A model generated the notes under the pieces. The model saw only the letters and a list, made by a program, of their open reading frames with translations. It made no database searches and was not told the DNA's origin. From FEN-987 sp049521055 (lineage in GTDB: Archaea > Thermoproteota > Bathyarchaeia > 40CM-2-53-6): a DNA stretch of 13,654 bases. The DNA lies in NCBI GenBank assembly GCA_049521055.1, contig JBEKPE010000053.1, forward strand, positions 1 through 13,654, in the 5' to 3' direction. Made by a program: the position numbers and the translations under genes. How positions within the stretch are numbered: position 1 is the first letter of the stretch; each line of letters opens with the position of its first letter. Of this stretch, positions 6,255-12,102 are shown piece after piece.

Positions 6255-6893
6255 ATGAAGAATCACAAAAAAGTGGTAAAGGGCACGAATCTCTTTCTGC
6301 CGAACCTTGAAGACCTGTTAAGGTTCATCAAATATTGGTGCGAAGAAACTGGCGTTAGTAAATCGGAACTGGCCCGCCAATTGGATGTACACAGGTCTCA
6401 GATTTCCCAGCTTTTCAATGGGAGACGAGGGTTGCATTACGATGAGGCGGAGACAATCCTTGATTATCTCAATCAACGCCTCTCTCGGCTCCCTCAGGAA
6501 CCCGTCGGGACGTTCTTTCCTCCGAGGAAACTTGAACGCATTCAGACAAGTGATACAGTTGGTGAAGCTGCACGAAAGATGGCTAAGGGTAACTTCACGC
6601 AAGTTCCCGTGTATGACGGCGATAACTACTTCGGCTTAGTCACGGACCGCATGCTTGTTGAACGATTGCTGCGTCCTAACATTCCCTTTAGAGATAACTG
6701 GCCCGACGAGTTGCGAAAAACGAGTGTCCGTAAGGCGAACGTCACAGAGGCTTCAGCGGTATATCCTCCGGAAGCATCTATTTCATCGGTAGCACATGCT
6801 TTAACAGAATTCTACGCAGTCATGATAGGCGACCCAGTACCAAACAACATCGTTACGAGATGGGACTACCTGAAGCTGCTCAAACCTAGATGA
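6255..6893 (+). CDS. HTH (XRE-type) and CBS-domain transcriptional regulator
   Basis: A 212-residue protein. Residues 16-75 form an XRE/Cro-like helical domain; the helix-turn-helix is about 33-56 (GVSKSELARQLDVHRSQISQ, then LFNGRRGL). Residues 93-143 form a CBS motif: LERIQTSDTVGEAARKMAKG, then TQVPVYDGDNYFGLVTDRM, a standard strand-helix-strand order. Residues 155-210 are a shorter, second CBS-like repeat ending in a WDYLKLL helix. CBS pairs usually bind adenine nucleotides, so the regulator may sense energy state or SAM-type ligands. It is transcribed away from the nuclease-led operon and preceded by a perfect palindrome, so it probably controls itself and perhaps the divergent operon. No strong ribosome site; translation may be leaderless. 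Confidence 0.85.
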   Translation: MKNHKKVVKGTNLFLPNLEDLLRFIKYWCEETGVSKSELARQLDVHRSQISQLFNGRRGLHYDEAETILDYLNQRLSRLPQEPVGTFFPPRKLERIQTSDTVGEAARKMAKGNFTQVPVYDGDNYFGLVTDRMLVERLLRPNIPFRDNWPDELRKTSVRKANVTEASAVYPPEASISSVAHALTEFYAVMIGDPVPNNIVTRWDYLKLLKPR

Positions 6894-6911
6894 CGAGTTT
6901 ACTACGGAGCA

Positions 6912-6927
6912 TGGCCCGTTAGGGCCA
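6912..6927 (+). terminator. Hairpin after the HTH-CBS gene
   Basis: TGGCCC-GTTA-GGGCCA is a perfect 6-bp stem with a 4-base loop, 19 bases past the stop codon at 6893. It is of the same GGCC type as hairpins near 648, 1277 and 3205. A clear T-run is missing. Confidence 0.45.
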
Positions 6928-7024
6928 AGAACCTACTACCGTTAGTCCTGCTTTGATAACCCTAGTTCCTTTTCCATTACGGTCTGAATTTCTGCGTACA
7001 GCCGTATGCATTAGCATCGACTCA

Positions 7025-7050
7025 GTAAATCTACCCGCCGTTAGATTTAC
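7025..7050 (-). terminator. 9-bp inverted repeat overlapping the stop of the zinc-ribbon gene
   Basis: GTAAATCTA (7025-7033) pairs perfectly with TAGATTTAC (7042-7050) around 8 bases. The second arm contains the TAA stop of the minus-strand gene ending at 7047. It could be a terminator or an mRNA 3' stabiliser. The gap 6894-7046 otherwise shows no gene. Confidence 0.45.
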
Positions 7051-7640
7051 ACCTTAACCAGTTCGTAGCCGTGCTTCTCGGCTATTCTTTGGAGGACCTC
7101 GATGCTAACGTTCTTCTGAATTTCGTCACTTTCTTTGGCGTCTGTGTATTCGGTTCCTCCGCATACGAGGCATTTGAACGGAGGCATACCGTAGAGGTCC
7201 TCCCACGCCTGGTTATACTCGGTAACGGAACCGCATCCTGTACACGCCACATCGTCGCCAGGATTCAAGTCCTTTATTGTGTAATCCCTGTCCTCTAACT
7301 GCTTCTTGACCGCCTCTAGCTCTGCTTCAATATTCTGATACTTCACTCGGTAAACTTCCTCGCCTCGCTTGATTTCCATCTCGCCCTTCATGCTGGGTGG
7401 GCCAATGAAGCGTAATTGAATCGGTTCAGGTCCCTCAACCATGATTTTTTCCTGTTTTAACTTCCACGCCAAGAGTTCACACATGTACTCTGTTATCTGC
7501 TGCTTCTCGTTACCCATAATTTCTATGACCAAACCATCTTCCTCTTGGCCTTTCCACATGCCGTTGGTACGGAACCTGGTACATCCCTCCAAGTTCACAA
7601 AGTCAGCCCAAGTAAGCAGAGTCAATTTTGTGAGTCTCAT
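7047..7640 (-). CDS. Coiled-coil and zinc-ribbon protein of unknown function
   Basis: A 197-residue protein from ATG 7640; a TTG at 7652 would add four residues. The N-terminal 90 residues are mixed alpha/beta with strands such as GLVIEIMG and PIQLRFIGPP. Residues about 96-120 form a charged coiled coil (VYRVKYQNIEAELEAVKKQLE). Next comes a zinc ribbon with C-x2-C at 133/136 and C-x2-C at 157/160, then an acidic linker and a C-terminal helix (SIEVLQRIAEKHGYELV). Zinc ribbons on coiled coils often bind nucleic acids or act as adaptors. It lies 79 bases downstream of the small HTH gene with its own likely promoter region. No family recognised, but clearly coding. Confidence 0.7.
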   Translation of the reverse strand: MRLTKLTLLTWADFVNLEGCTRFRTNGMWKGQEEDGLVIEIMGNEKQQITEYMCELLAWKLKQEKIMVEGPEPIQLRFIGPPSMKGEMEIKRGEEVYRVKYQNIEAELEAVKKQLEDRDYTIKDLNPGDDVACTGCGSVTEYNQAWEDLYGMPPFKCLVCGGTEYTDAKESDEIQKNVSIEVLQRIAEKHGYELVKV

Positions 7641-7719
7641 TAGGTGACCCAATGTAGAGCCTCGTGCGCCAACCCGTAGTTTCGGACATTAACTCTCTAC
7701 CCAAAGGAAGACGCGCTCT

Positions 7720-7905
7720 CTAGGCTTTTTTCTTTATCTCCATCGCTGCTGCCTTTACGCTTGATGAAGCCATCATCTCACCGACGCTGGCTTGCGTTAT
7801 ACCCAATGCGTTTGCAATTTCAGCCTGAGTAGCATCTAACTTGTAGAGTAGAAGCATCAAGAGCATGCGAATGTCGTGCAGTTCCTTCAGCATCTTGTCA
7901 GTCAT
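7720..7905 (-). CDS. Small HTH protein downstream of the HEPN gene
   Basis: A 61-residue protein from ATG 7905 with an excellent ribosome site, GGGAGGTGA, six bases upstream. Residues 1-23 form a hydrophobic amphipathic helix (KELHDIRMLLMLLLYKL), probably for dimerising. Residues 25-46 are a helix-turn-helix (ATQAEIANALGITQASVGEM), close to sigma-70 region 4/XRE-type helices. The tail is basic (EIKKKA). It lies 47 bases downstream of the HEPN gene. Its plan, a short hydrophobic helix followed by one HTH, is like the two HTH proteins upstream of the HEPN gene, so the HEPN gene is flanked on both sides by related regulators. A regulator or antitoxin role is inferred. Confidence 0.7.
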   Translation of the reverse strand: MTDKMLKELHDIRMLLMLLLYKLDATQAEIANALGITQASVGEMMASSSVKAAAMEIKKKA

Positions 7906-7952
7906 ATCATTTCACCTCCCAGATTCTTATTCCGAATCACAAATATCGCCGC

Positions 7953-8507
7953 TTACACCTCAGGAATTTTCATTGCCAGTTTCCCTGAGCTTTGAAGTGA
8001 GTTCATGAGGGTTTTGCATTCGCCAAATAGTACATCGATTCGCTTTTGGTCACGTCTGCTTAAGAAATTCATGTGGCCGACAATATTCCTCGGCAACCGA
8101 ACTTGCTCTATCTTTACAACCCAGTCATCAATGTCGGGTATGAGGGGGGCAAACAGGTCAGCGTTGTCTCGAATTATGTCGCCCAGGTTCCTAAGATACA
8201 CGTAGTAGATTCCATGCCTGCCTGGATATGTATGCTCCCGATGTTTAAGATAGTCAAGCCTAACCCATTCCACCTCATCTTGGATTTTTTGCGCTACAGC
8301 AACCTTCCACCAGTCTGGGCTGATTTGAGCCGAGAGGACGGAGTTGATGATGATTCTGAGGACGTTTTCAACGAAATATAACTTCCAGTAGATTGAGCGG
8401 CCCATAAATCGGCCATTTTTCTCGACACCGTCGATGTCAAAATCATGTGCGAGGCGGAAATCGCTGAGTACAGTCAAACTTCGGAAGTAATCAACGAAGC
8501 CACTCAA
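7953..8507 (-). CDS. Swt1-like HEPN-domain protein, putative RNase toxin
   Basis: A 184-residue, all-helical protein. The order of motifs fits the Swt1-like HEPN family: a first helix with YFVENVLRIIINSVL (44-58), a WW pair (66-67), a central YVYLRNLGDIIRDNADLF (102-119), and the catalytic-type RNIVGH (R140-N141-x3-H145) at the start of the last long helix, i.e. the HEPN R-x4-H signature with Asn after Arg. HEPN proteins with this motif are usually metal-independent RNases used in toxin-antitoxin, abortive infection and RNA processing. The start is TTG 8507, six bases after the stop of the upstream HTH gene, so they are co-translated. No MNT nucleotidyltransferase partner is present; its partners here are HTH proteins. 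Target unknown. Confidence 0.75.
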   Translation of the reverse strand: MSGFVDYFRSLTVLSDFRLAHDFDIDGVEKNGRFMGRSIYWKLYFVENVLRIIINSVLSAQISPDWWKVAVAQKIQDEVEWVRLDYLKHREHTYPGRHGIYYVYLRNLGDIIRDNADLFAPLIPDIDDWVVKIEQVRLPRNIVGHMNFLSRRDQKRIDVLFGECKTLMNSLQSSGKLAMKIPEV

Positions 8508-8513
8508 GTATCT

Positions 8514-8726
8514 CTACTTTTTTGATTTCTTTGATTTACGGATATCGTATAGGTAGTTCGTAACAACCTGTGGGGACGTCTCAAGAAGATTTGCAATTTC
8601 GATATTTGAGAAACCGGCCACGTTCAACAGGTTCACTTTTTCCTTAAGAGATGTGCCTTTCATCGATTGTAGAAGAATTGCAACGAGCAACCTCTCAAGA
8701 CGATTTGAGGAATCCATTGCGTTCAT
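8514..8726 (-). CDS. Small HTH protein, paralogue of the upstream HTH gene
   Basis: A 70-residue protein. Residues 8-21 form a hydrophobic helix (NRLERLLVAILLQSM), residues 27-60 a helix-turn-helix of sigma-70 region 4 type (KVNLLNVAGFSNIEIANLLE, TSPQVVTNYLY), followed by a lysine-rich tail (IRKSKKSKK). It resembles the 8723-8983 product across the HTH: both share AG-x5-IA-x-LL/IL-x-TSP. The ATG at 8726 overlaps the TGA of that gene (ATGA), and the stop lies six bases before the HEPN start, so the three are one translation-coupled unit. Likely DNA-binding autoregulator or antitoxin. Confidence 0.7.
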   Translation of the reverse strand: MNAMDSSNRLERLLVAILLQSMKGTSLKEKVNLLNVAGFSNIEIANLLETSPQVVTNYLYDIRKSKKSKK

Positions 8727-8983
8727 TCTCTGCGGAGATGCGTCGTCAGAGTTCGTATCGTCGCAGGCGAAGTGTTCAGAATTTCGGCTATCGTCTGATT
8801 ATCCACTCCAGCAATTTTCAATAGCCGTGCCCGCTCAGTTACGCTCCCACCGTACGCAACCTGAACCCCAAGCACACGAAGAATACGGTCAAGCTTTTCT
8901 AAAATTTGGTCGAGTTTTTTCAAGGTCAGTTTTTCGATGTTCTCTGGCAAATTCAACCGCAGAGTATTAACACCCAATTGCAA
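8723..8983 (-). CDS. HTH protein with N-terminal coiled coil, first gene of the HEPN operon
   Basis: An 86-residue protein. Residues 13-38 form a coiled-coil helix with clear heptads (NIEKLTLKKLDQILEKLDRI). Residues 48-82 form a sigma-70 region 4-like helix-turn-helix (VTERARLLKIAGVDNQTIAE, then NTSPATIRTL), ending in basic HLRRE. The start used here is TTG 8983; there is no in-frame ATG and no strong ribosome site, so the start is uncertain and may be leaderless. It overlaps the next HTH gene by four bases. The coiled coil suggests it forms dimers, or heterodimers with the other HTH protein. It is separated from the integrase by a gap holding an integrase-tail remnant. Confidence 0.7.
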   Translation of the reverse strand: MQLGVNTLRLNLPENIEKLTLKKLDQILEKLDRILRVLGVQVAYGGSVTERARLLKIAGVDNQTIAEILNTSPATIRTLTTHLRRE

Positions 8984-9033
8984 ATAGATTTTTTGCTAGT
9001 GCGGTAGAGGATTTCCTGGTCACTCTCTAACGG

Positions 9034-9099
9034 TTATTTCCGCTTCCTGAAGTAGGCTAATCCGTCCTTTTGAAGAATGAACTCGAACCCTGCCTCAAT
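9034..9099 (-). pseudogene. Remnant of the C-terminal tail of a second integrase
   Basis: Just past the integrase stop, another frame reads IEAGFEFILQKDGLAYFRKRK and a TAA stop, preceded directly by TAG. It aligns without gaps with the integrase's own last 21 residues (EGFEL..., ending YLRKRK), about 11 of 21 identical, and fits the family tail (I/LEAGFE...FRKRK) even better. No upstream part of an integrase in this frame remains. It is best read as the end of an earlier or duplicated integrase left by recombination. Confidence 0.6.
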
Positions 9100-9112
9100 C
9101 TACTCAGTAATT

Positions 9113-10132
9113 CTACTTCCTCTTTCGGAGATACCACTCGTTACCGTCCTGACCAATTAACTCGAATCCCTCCTCAAGGAACTTAACCCTACCCGCTTTG
9201 TCGGTGGCTATCTTCACGACAAAATCATCATCTTCTCTGGGTATCAGAGAAACATATCGCATTGTGTTGTTGATTGATTTGTGACCGAGAATTTGCTTTA
9301 CGTAGATAATGTCTCGTGTCCGATAATATTCCATACTGCCCTTGTAGTGCCGTAACGTCCTGAAGCTGATTAAGTTAAGTCGTGGATTCCCTAGCCTCTT
9401 AGCTGCTATTCTTCGCCATCTCTGAAAGTTGCGAGTGAAGTATTCTAATCTCTTAATTGGGTCCACGTTGTCAGGATGAAATACGAACTTACGTTGATTC
9501 CCAAATGTGGACTGCATCGAAAGCAGTTTCTGGATTAGAGGCTGGCTGACCTTAACTTGCCTGCCAAGGCTACCTTTCTCTGGCGTGAGGGTTACCGTTC
9601 TCTGCTCGAAATCTATTTGGTGCCATTGAAGTTGCCAGGCTTCGCCGCTTCGGGCACCAGAATCCTTGAGCAAATGAACGAATGTCCCAATCGTCGGGTT
9701 GCCGATGCCGTTGATTAATGCGTCAACTTCGTCTGTGTGGGGAACCCACGGTAAACTTTCCACTTGCTGATAGTAGGGCCGCTTCCATTCGATTCCTGAG
9801 AACCGATAGAATCTGTCTAGGACTTCACAGATATGCTGCTTGCCGCCAGCATTCCAATTAGCGTTGCCGATGAATCTCTTAGCTGATTCGGGGTCTAGGA
9901 TTGAAAGGTGTTTATCGAGGCGTCGTAATCTCTTCACGTCATTATAGACGGTATGGATTGAGTAGCCTTCTTTGCGTAGCCAAAGGCCGTAATTAATAAT
10001 CTCGGACTCATGTCGGGATAGCGTTCGTTGGGCGGGTAGCCTAGCCTGGATAGGGCACAGGCCTCCGGAGCCTGAGGTCGGGGGTTCGAATCCCTCCCCG
10101 CCCGCCACAATTAGTCCCCGCTCGCCCTTCAA
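9113..10132 (-). CDS. int: Tyrosine recombinase/integrase whose 5' end runs antisense through tRNA-Arg
   Basis: An archaeal phage-type integrase. Residues about 42-115 form the SAM-like core-binding domain (INYGLWLRKEGYSIHTVYND). The catalytic domain shows R161 (GARSGEAWQLQW), K186 in the beta hairpin, the box FRTLRHYKGS (R261, with R258 in place of the usual His), H284 (LGHKSI) and the nucleophile Y293 (MRYVSL). The tail ends RKRK. All catalytic residues are present, so it could be active. Residues 9-35 (GFEPPTSGSGG and so on) are just the antisense of the tRNA. The first codon is TTG 10132; a GTG at 10108 also fits. No ATG, GTG or TTG lies between the tRNA and the core domain, so the native start in the free element was probably carried on its other end. 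Confidence 0.85.
   Translation of the reverse strand: MKGERGLIVAGGEGFEPPTSGSGGLCPIQARLPAQRTLSRHESEIINYGLWLRKEGYSIHTVYNDVKRLRRLDKHLSILDPESAKRFIGNANWNAGGKQHICEVLDRFYRFSGIEWKRPYYQQVESLPWVPHTDEVDALINGIGNPTIGTFVHLLKDSGARSGEAWQLQWHQIDFEQRTVTLTPEKGSLGRQVKVSQPLIQKLLSMQSTFGNQRKFVFHPDNVDPIKRLEYFTRNFQRWRRIAAKRLGNPRLNLISFRTLRHYKGSMEYYRTRDIIYVKQILGHKSINNTMRYVSLIPREDDDFVVKIATDKAGRVKFLEEGFELIGQDGNEWYLRKRK
9992..10000 (+). promoter_or_regulatory. Candidate TATA box of tRNA-Arg, inside the integrase gene
   Basis: ATTAATAAT lies about 30-38 bases upstream of the tRNA 5' end, which would place transcription start near 10022. The box falls within the integrase codons for E-I-I-N. If used, the integrated element supplies the promoter of a host tRNA. 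Confidence 0.45.
10030..10107 (+). tRNA. tRNA-Arg (anticodon CCG), CCA encoded
   Basis: All four arms fold. The acceptor GGGCGGG (10030-10036) pairs with CCCGCCC (10097-10103). The D-stem is GCCT/GGGC. The anticodon stem CAGGC/GCCTG encloses CTCCGGA with anticodon CCG at 10065-10067, which reads CGG (Arg). The T-stem GGGGG/CCCTC encloses TTCGAAT. Discriminator G is followed by encoded CCA. The gene is intact, has no intron, and serves as the integration site of the element on its left. Confidence 0.95.
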
Positions 10133-10221
10133 AAAAAGTAGGAAATTGGGTTCGAGGCGAGGATTCTACTGGGTGGAAATGCGGTGTAATTACTCTTTAC
10201 GACTTGCTCCTTCAAGCTACG

Positions 10222-10228
10222 TTAAATA
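10222..10228 (+). promoter_or_regulatory. Candidate TATA box for the micro-gene at 10278
   Basis: TTAAATA lies 50 bases upstream of the GTG start and would give a transcription start near 10250. A ribosome site and a terminator-like hairpin follow in proper order. Confidence 0.4.
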
Positions 10229-10277
10229 CCTCAAGGGCACACAGCATGGTTCTAGAAGTTTTGTGGAGGTGTTTGGG

Positions 10278-10358
10278 GTGGGATTGAAACAAAAAATCAA
10301 GATGAAATTAGGTCTTGAGCATGACAAGAACGTTAAGCAAGAGGAACAGGTAGCTTAA
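10278..10358 (+). CDS. Possible 26-residue basic microprotein
   Basis: The frame is open from 10146, but the coding part probably starts at GTG 10278, six bases after a full ribosome site GGAGGTG (10265-10271); TTG 10284 is an alternative. The product (KQKIKMKLGLEHDKNVKQEE) is a short, highly charged helix. A TATA-like box at 10222 and a GC hairpin with a T-run at 10373-10396 frame it as a complete transcription unit, right next to tRNA-Arg on the host side. It could instead be a small RNA. No family recognised. Confidence 0.4.
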   Translation: MGLKQKIKMKLGLEHDKNVKQEEQVA

Positions 10359-10372
10359 GCCTGCAATCTGTG

Positions 10373-10396
10373 GCGGTTAACCCCGCACTGATTTTT
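10373..10396 (+). terminator. Hairpin plus T-run after the micro-gene
   Basis: GCGG pairs with CCGC around TTAACC, followed within a few bases by TTTTT. It lies 15 bases past the stop at 10358. Structure and T-run fit a terminator on the plus strand. Confidence 0.4.
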
Positions 10397-10428
10397 CATC
10401 TTTGTTAACAGGACGATTCTGGTTTCTC

Positions 10429-10907
10429 TCACGATAATTTCGGAATGAATCTTGGGGTTCGTTTCTTGTATTCACGAAATTCGTCTCCGAATCGATCAAT
10501 CAATATGACCTCCTCCTCTTCTATTGATGCGTATAGTACGATGAGTAAGGCAATTGTAGGTAAAAGGACGAGTAAATTGGCGACCATAAGGGCCAAAGCG
10601 GATAGTGAAATGAATATTCCCAAATAAATTGGATGCCTGACAAAACCATAGAGACCAGACGTTACGAGAACAGTGCCTTTCCTTATCCCACTTACGGAAG
10701 GAACCCAATTCTTACCAAGCGCCCAATATCCCTATAATACAAACGAAAGACCCAGAACGGCTACTCCAAACATAATTAATCGGAACCAATCAGGCAACGG
10801 TACTGAGAGAAACATGTCCAACTAGGAAGTAATACGTAGAATAACGCCCCTCCAAAATAGATGGCGGCCAAAACAAGAACCGTGAATCGTAACCGACCTT
10901 CCCGCAT
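10429..10907 (-). pseudogene. Broken ICMT/PEMT-type membrane methyltransferase
   Basis: Three pieces read as one protein. An ATG at 10907 begins MREGRLRFTVLVLAAIYFGG, a first membrane helix. Near 10800-10825 the frame shifts; the next part reads PLPDWFRLIMFGVAVLGLSF, then hits TAG at 10732-10734, then GYWALGKNWVPS, KGTVLVTSGLYGFVRHPIYLGIF and a final EEEE...FGDEFREYKKRTPRFIP. GLYGFVRHPIYLG and the C-terminal FGDEYREY motif are diagnostic of isoprenylcysteine/phospholipid methyltransferase-like proteins, which use SAM at the membrane. With one frameshift and one in-frame stop it is probably inactive, unless these are sequencing errors. It lies on the host side of the tRNA, 22 bases past a terminator. 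Confidence 0.8.
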
Positions 10908-11050
10908 AGTAGTCTGCTTAGGAGCAGACCCTTTTGCCGATTACCTTAGCACCGTTCAACTAGCGAAGAAGGTTAGCCATAGACTCGTGAACATAACTCT
11001 AAACAGTAATTCTTCTGAAGTCGAATTCCTCCCCGCCGACATTACTTTCA

Positions 11051-11063
11051 GACTAACTTAGTC
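11051..11063 (-). terminator. Palindrome just past the EF-Tu-like gene
   Basis: GACTAACTTAGTC is a 13-base perfect palindrome eight bases past the stop at 11071. It may mark the transcript end; with a one-base loop it would fold poorly as RNA, so a DNA-binding role or chance is possible. The gap 10908-11070 otherwise holds only the promoter region of the broken methyltransferase. Confidence 0.25.
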
Positions 11064-11070
11064 CGCGAGT

Positions 11071-11991
11071 TCACAACGTGCCCTTTCCAATGATTCGTGT
11101 TTTTTTCGCATTGAGGTCTAGCAAAAGCAGTGTTTCTTGAGGGGCGTGAACGATCGGATTAGGTGATTCGATGACAAGGGAGTTGTCGCTGATCTCGGAG
11201 ATGGTTATGGGCGTTGTTTGCATGCCAATGGTTGCGTGGAAGCTGCCTTCTTTGACCTCTTCAGCGTAGAAACTGCTTTTCTGGAAGTTGATTTTCAGTT
11301 TTGAGTCGGCCTTTATGTCGGTTGAGGTGGTGAGGACGGAGCCTCTTCCAAGTTCGTCAATAGTTGCGCCCTTAATGGCCAGGCCCACTCTCGTCCCCGC
11401 GTCGGCTGTTTCCCAATCTTCGTCTTGAATCTGTATGGACCGCACGATTACTTCTTTGTTTGAGGGAAGTAGGTTTAGTTTATCATACTTTCTAACAGTT
11501 CCCTGCTTCACGAAGCCAAGTACGACTTCTCCAACCCCTTTGACGCTGAATGAGTGGTCGACGACGATTACTGGCGGGGAGGCGTTATCCCTTTTCGGGT
11601 TGATGCTCTTTAGGAGTTCAAGGATCCTGCCTGGGTTGTTCGGTTCCACCTTGAACGAGTTGATCGCTGTGTTTTTCGTGATTGAGCCTATTTGATCCGG
11701 TGTCGCGTAGGATGTCGTGATGGCGATTCCCGATTTAACGCCCATCAAGTCTAGCATTAGAATCGTCTCACCTAGCTCTCGTGTCATTTGGGAGAAAGCA
11801 ACTACGGCGGTATCGATCGTTGAGATTATTTGGCTCTTGGCTGAGAGTTTGTCGGCTACTGGCGACATGAAGCTGAAGATGCAATCATCCATCTTCCTAT
11901 TGGACATGACAATGTCACTCTCAGTTGCCTTCTTACCCAGTTCTCGGGTTAGGGTATCATCGTGAAACACACCGACAGTGAGATGTTGCAT
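11071..11991 (-). CDS. EF-Tu/SelB-like protein with degenerate GTPase domain
   Basis: A 306-residue protein from ATG 11991; a TTG at 12003 would add four residues. The N-terminal part starts MQHLTVGVFHD, where a translational GTPase would have its P-loop, but no G-x4-GK(S/T) follows; ELGKKATESD takes its place, and no NKxD is seen at the expected place (ITTSYATPDQ). Residues about 140-225 form an EF-Tu domain 2-like barrel (VIVVDHSFSVKGVGEVVLGF ... GTRVGLAIKG), followed by a domain 3-like part (residues 230-306). It resembles archaeal SelB-type elongation factor paralogues that have lost GTP binding. It may bind tRNA or the ribosome, but its role is not established. Divergent from the EamA gene with 111 bases between the starts. 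Confidence 0.75.
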   Translation of the reverse strand: MQHLTVGVFHDDTLTRELGKKATESDIVMSNRKMDDCIFSFMSPVADKLSAKSQIISTIDTAVVAFSQMTRELGETILMLDLMGVKSGIAITTSYATPDQIGSITKNTAINSFKVEPNNPGRILELLKSINPKRDNASPPVIVVDHSFSVKGVGEVVLGFVKQGTVRKYDKLNLLPSNKEVIVRSIQIQDEDWETADAGTRVGLAIKGATIDELGRGSVLTTSTDIKADSKLKINFQKSSFYAEEVKEGSFHATIGMQTTPITISEISDNSLVIESPNPIVHAPQETLLLLDLNAKKTRIIGKGTL

Positions 11992-12102
11992 GCTTGTTAG
12001 CAATTCGTTTGTGCCATATCAACTTCAGGCCAGCGACAGGACAGTTACGGATACGGCTAATGCAATCCTAATACCTATGTCGAGAATAGTCGCCTGAAGA
12101 TC

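Noticed and set aside
1..9100. Left copy of the attachment site (duplicate of part of tRNA-Arg)
   Set aside because: I looked for the acceptor, anticodon and T-arm sequences by eye and found no second copy; the left end probably lies outside the window.
10030..10107. Peptide EGFEPPTSGSGG as a genuine integrase N-terminal domain
   Set aside because: It is simply the antisense translation of the tRNA-Arg gene, a common annotation artefact.
10732..10734. In-frame TAG in the methyltransferase read as pyrrolysine
   Set aside because: A frameshift also breaks the gene, there is no evidence for Pyl machinery here, and the family does not need Pyl at this place.
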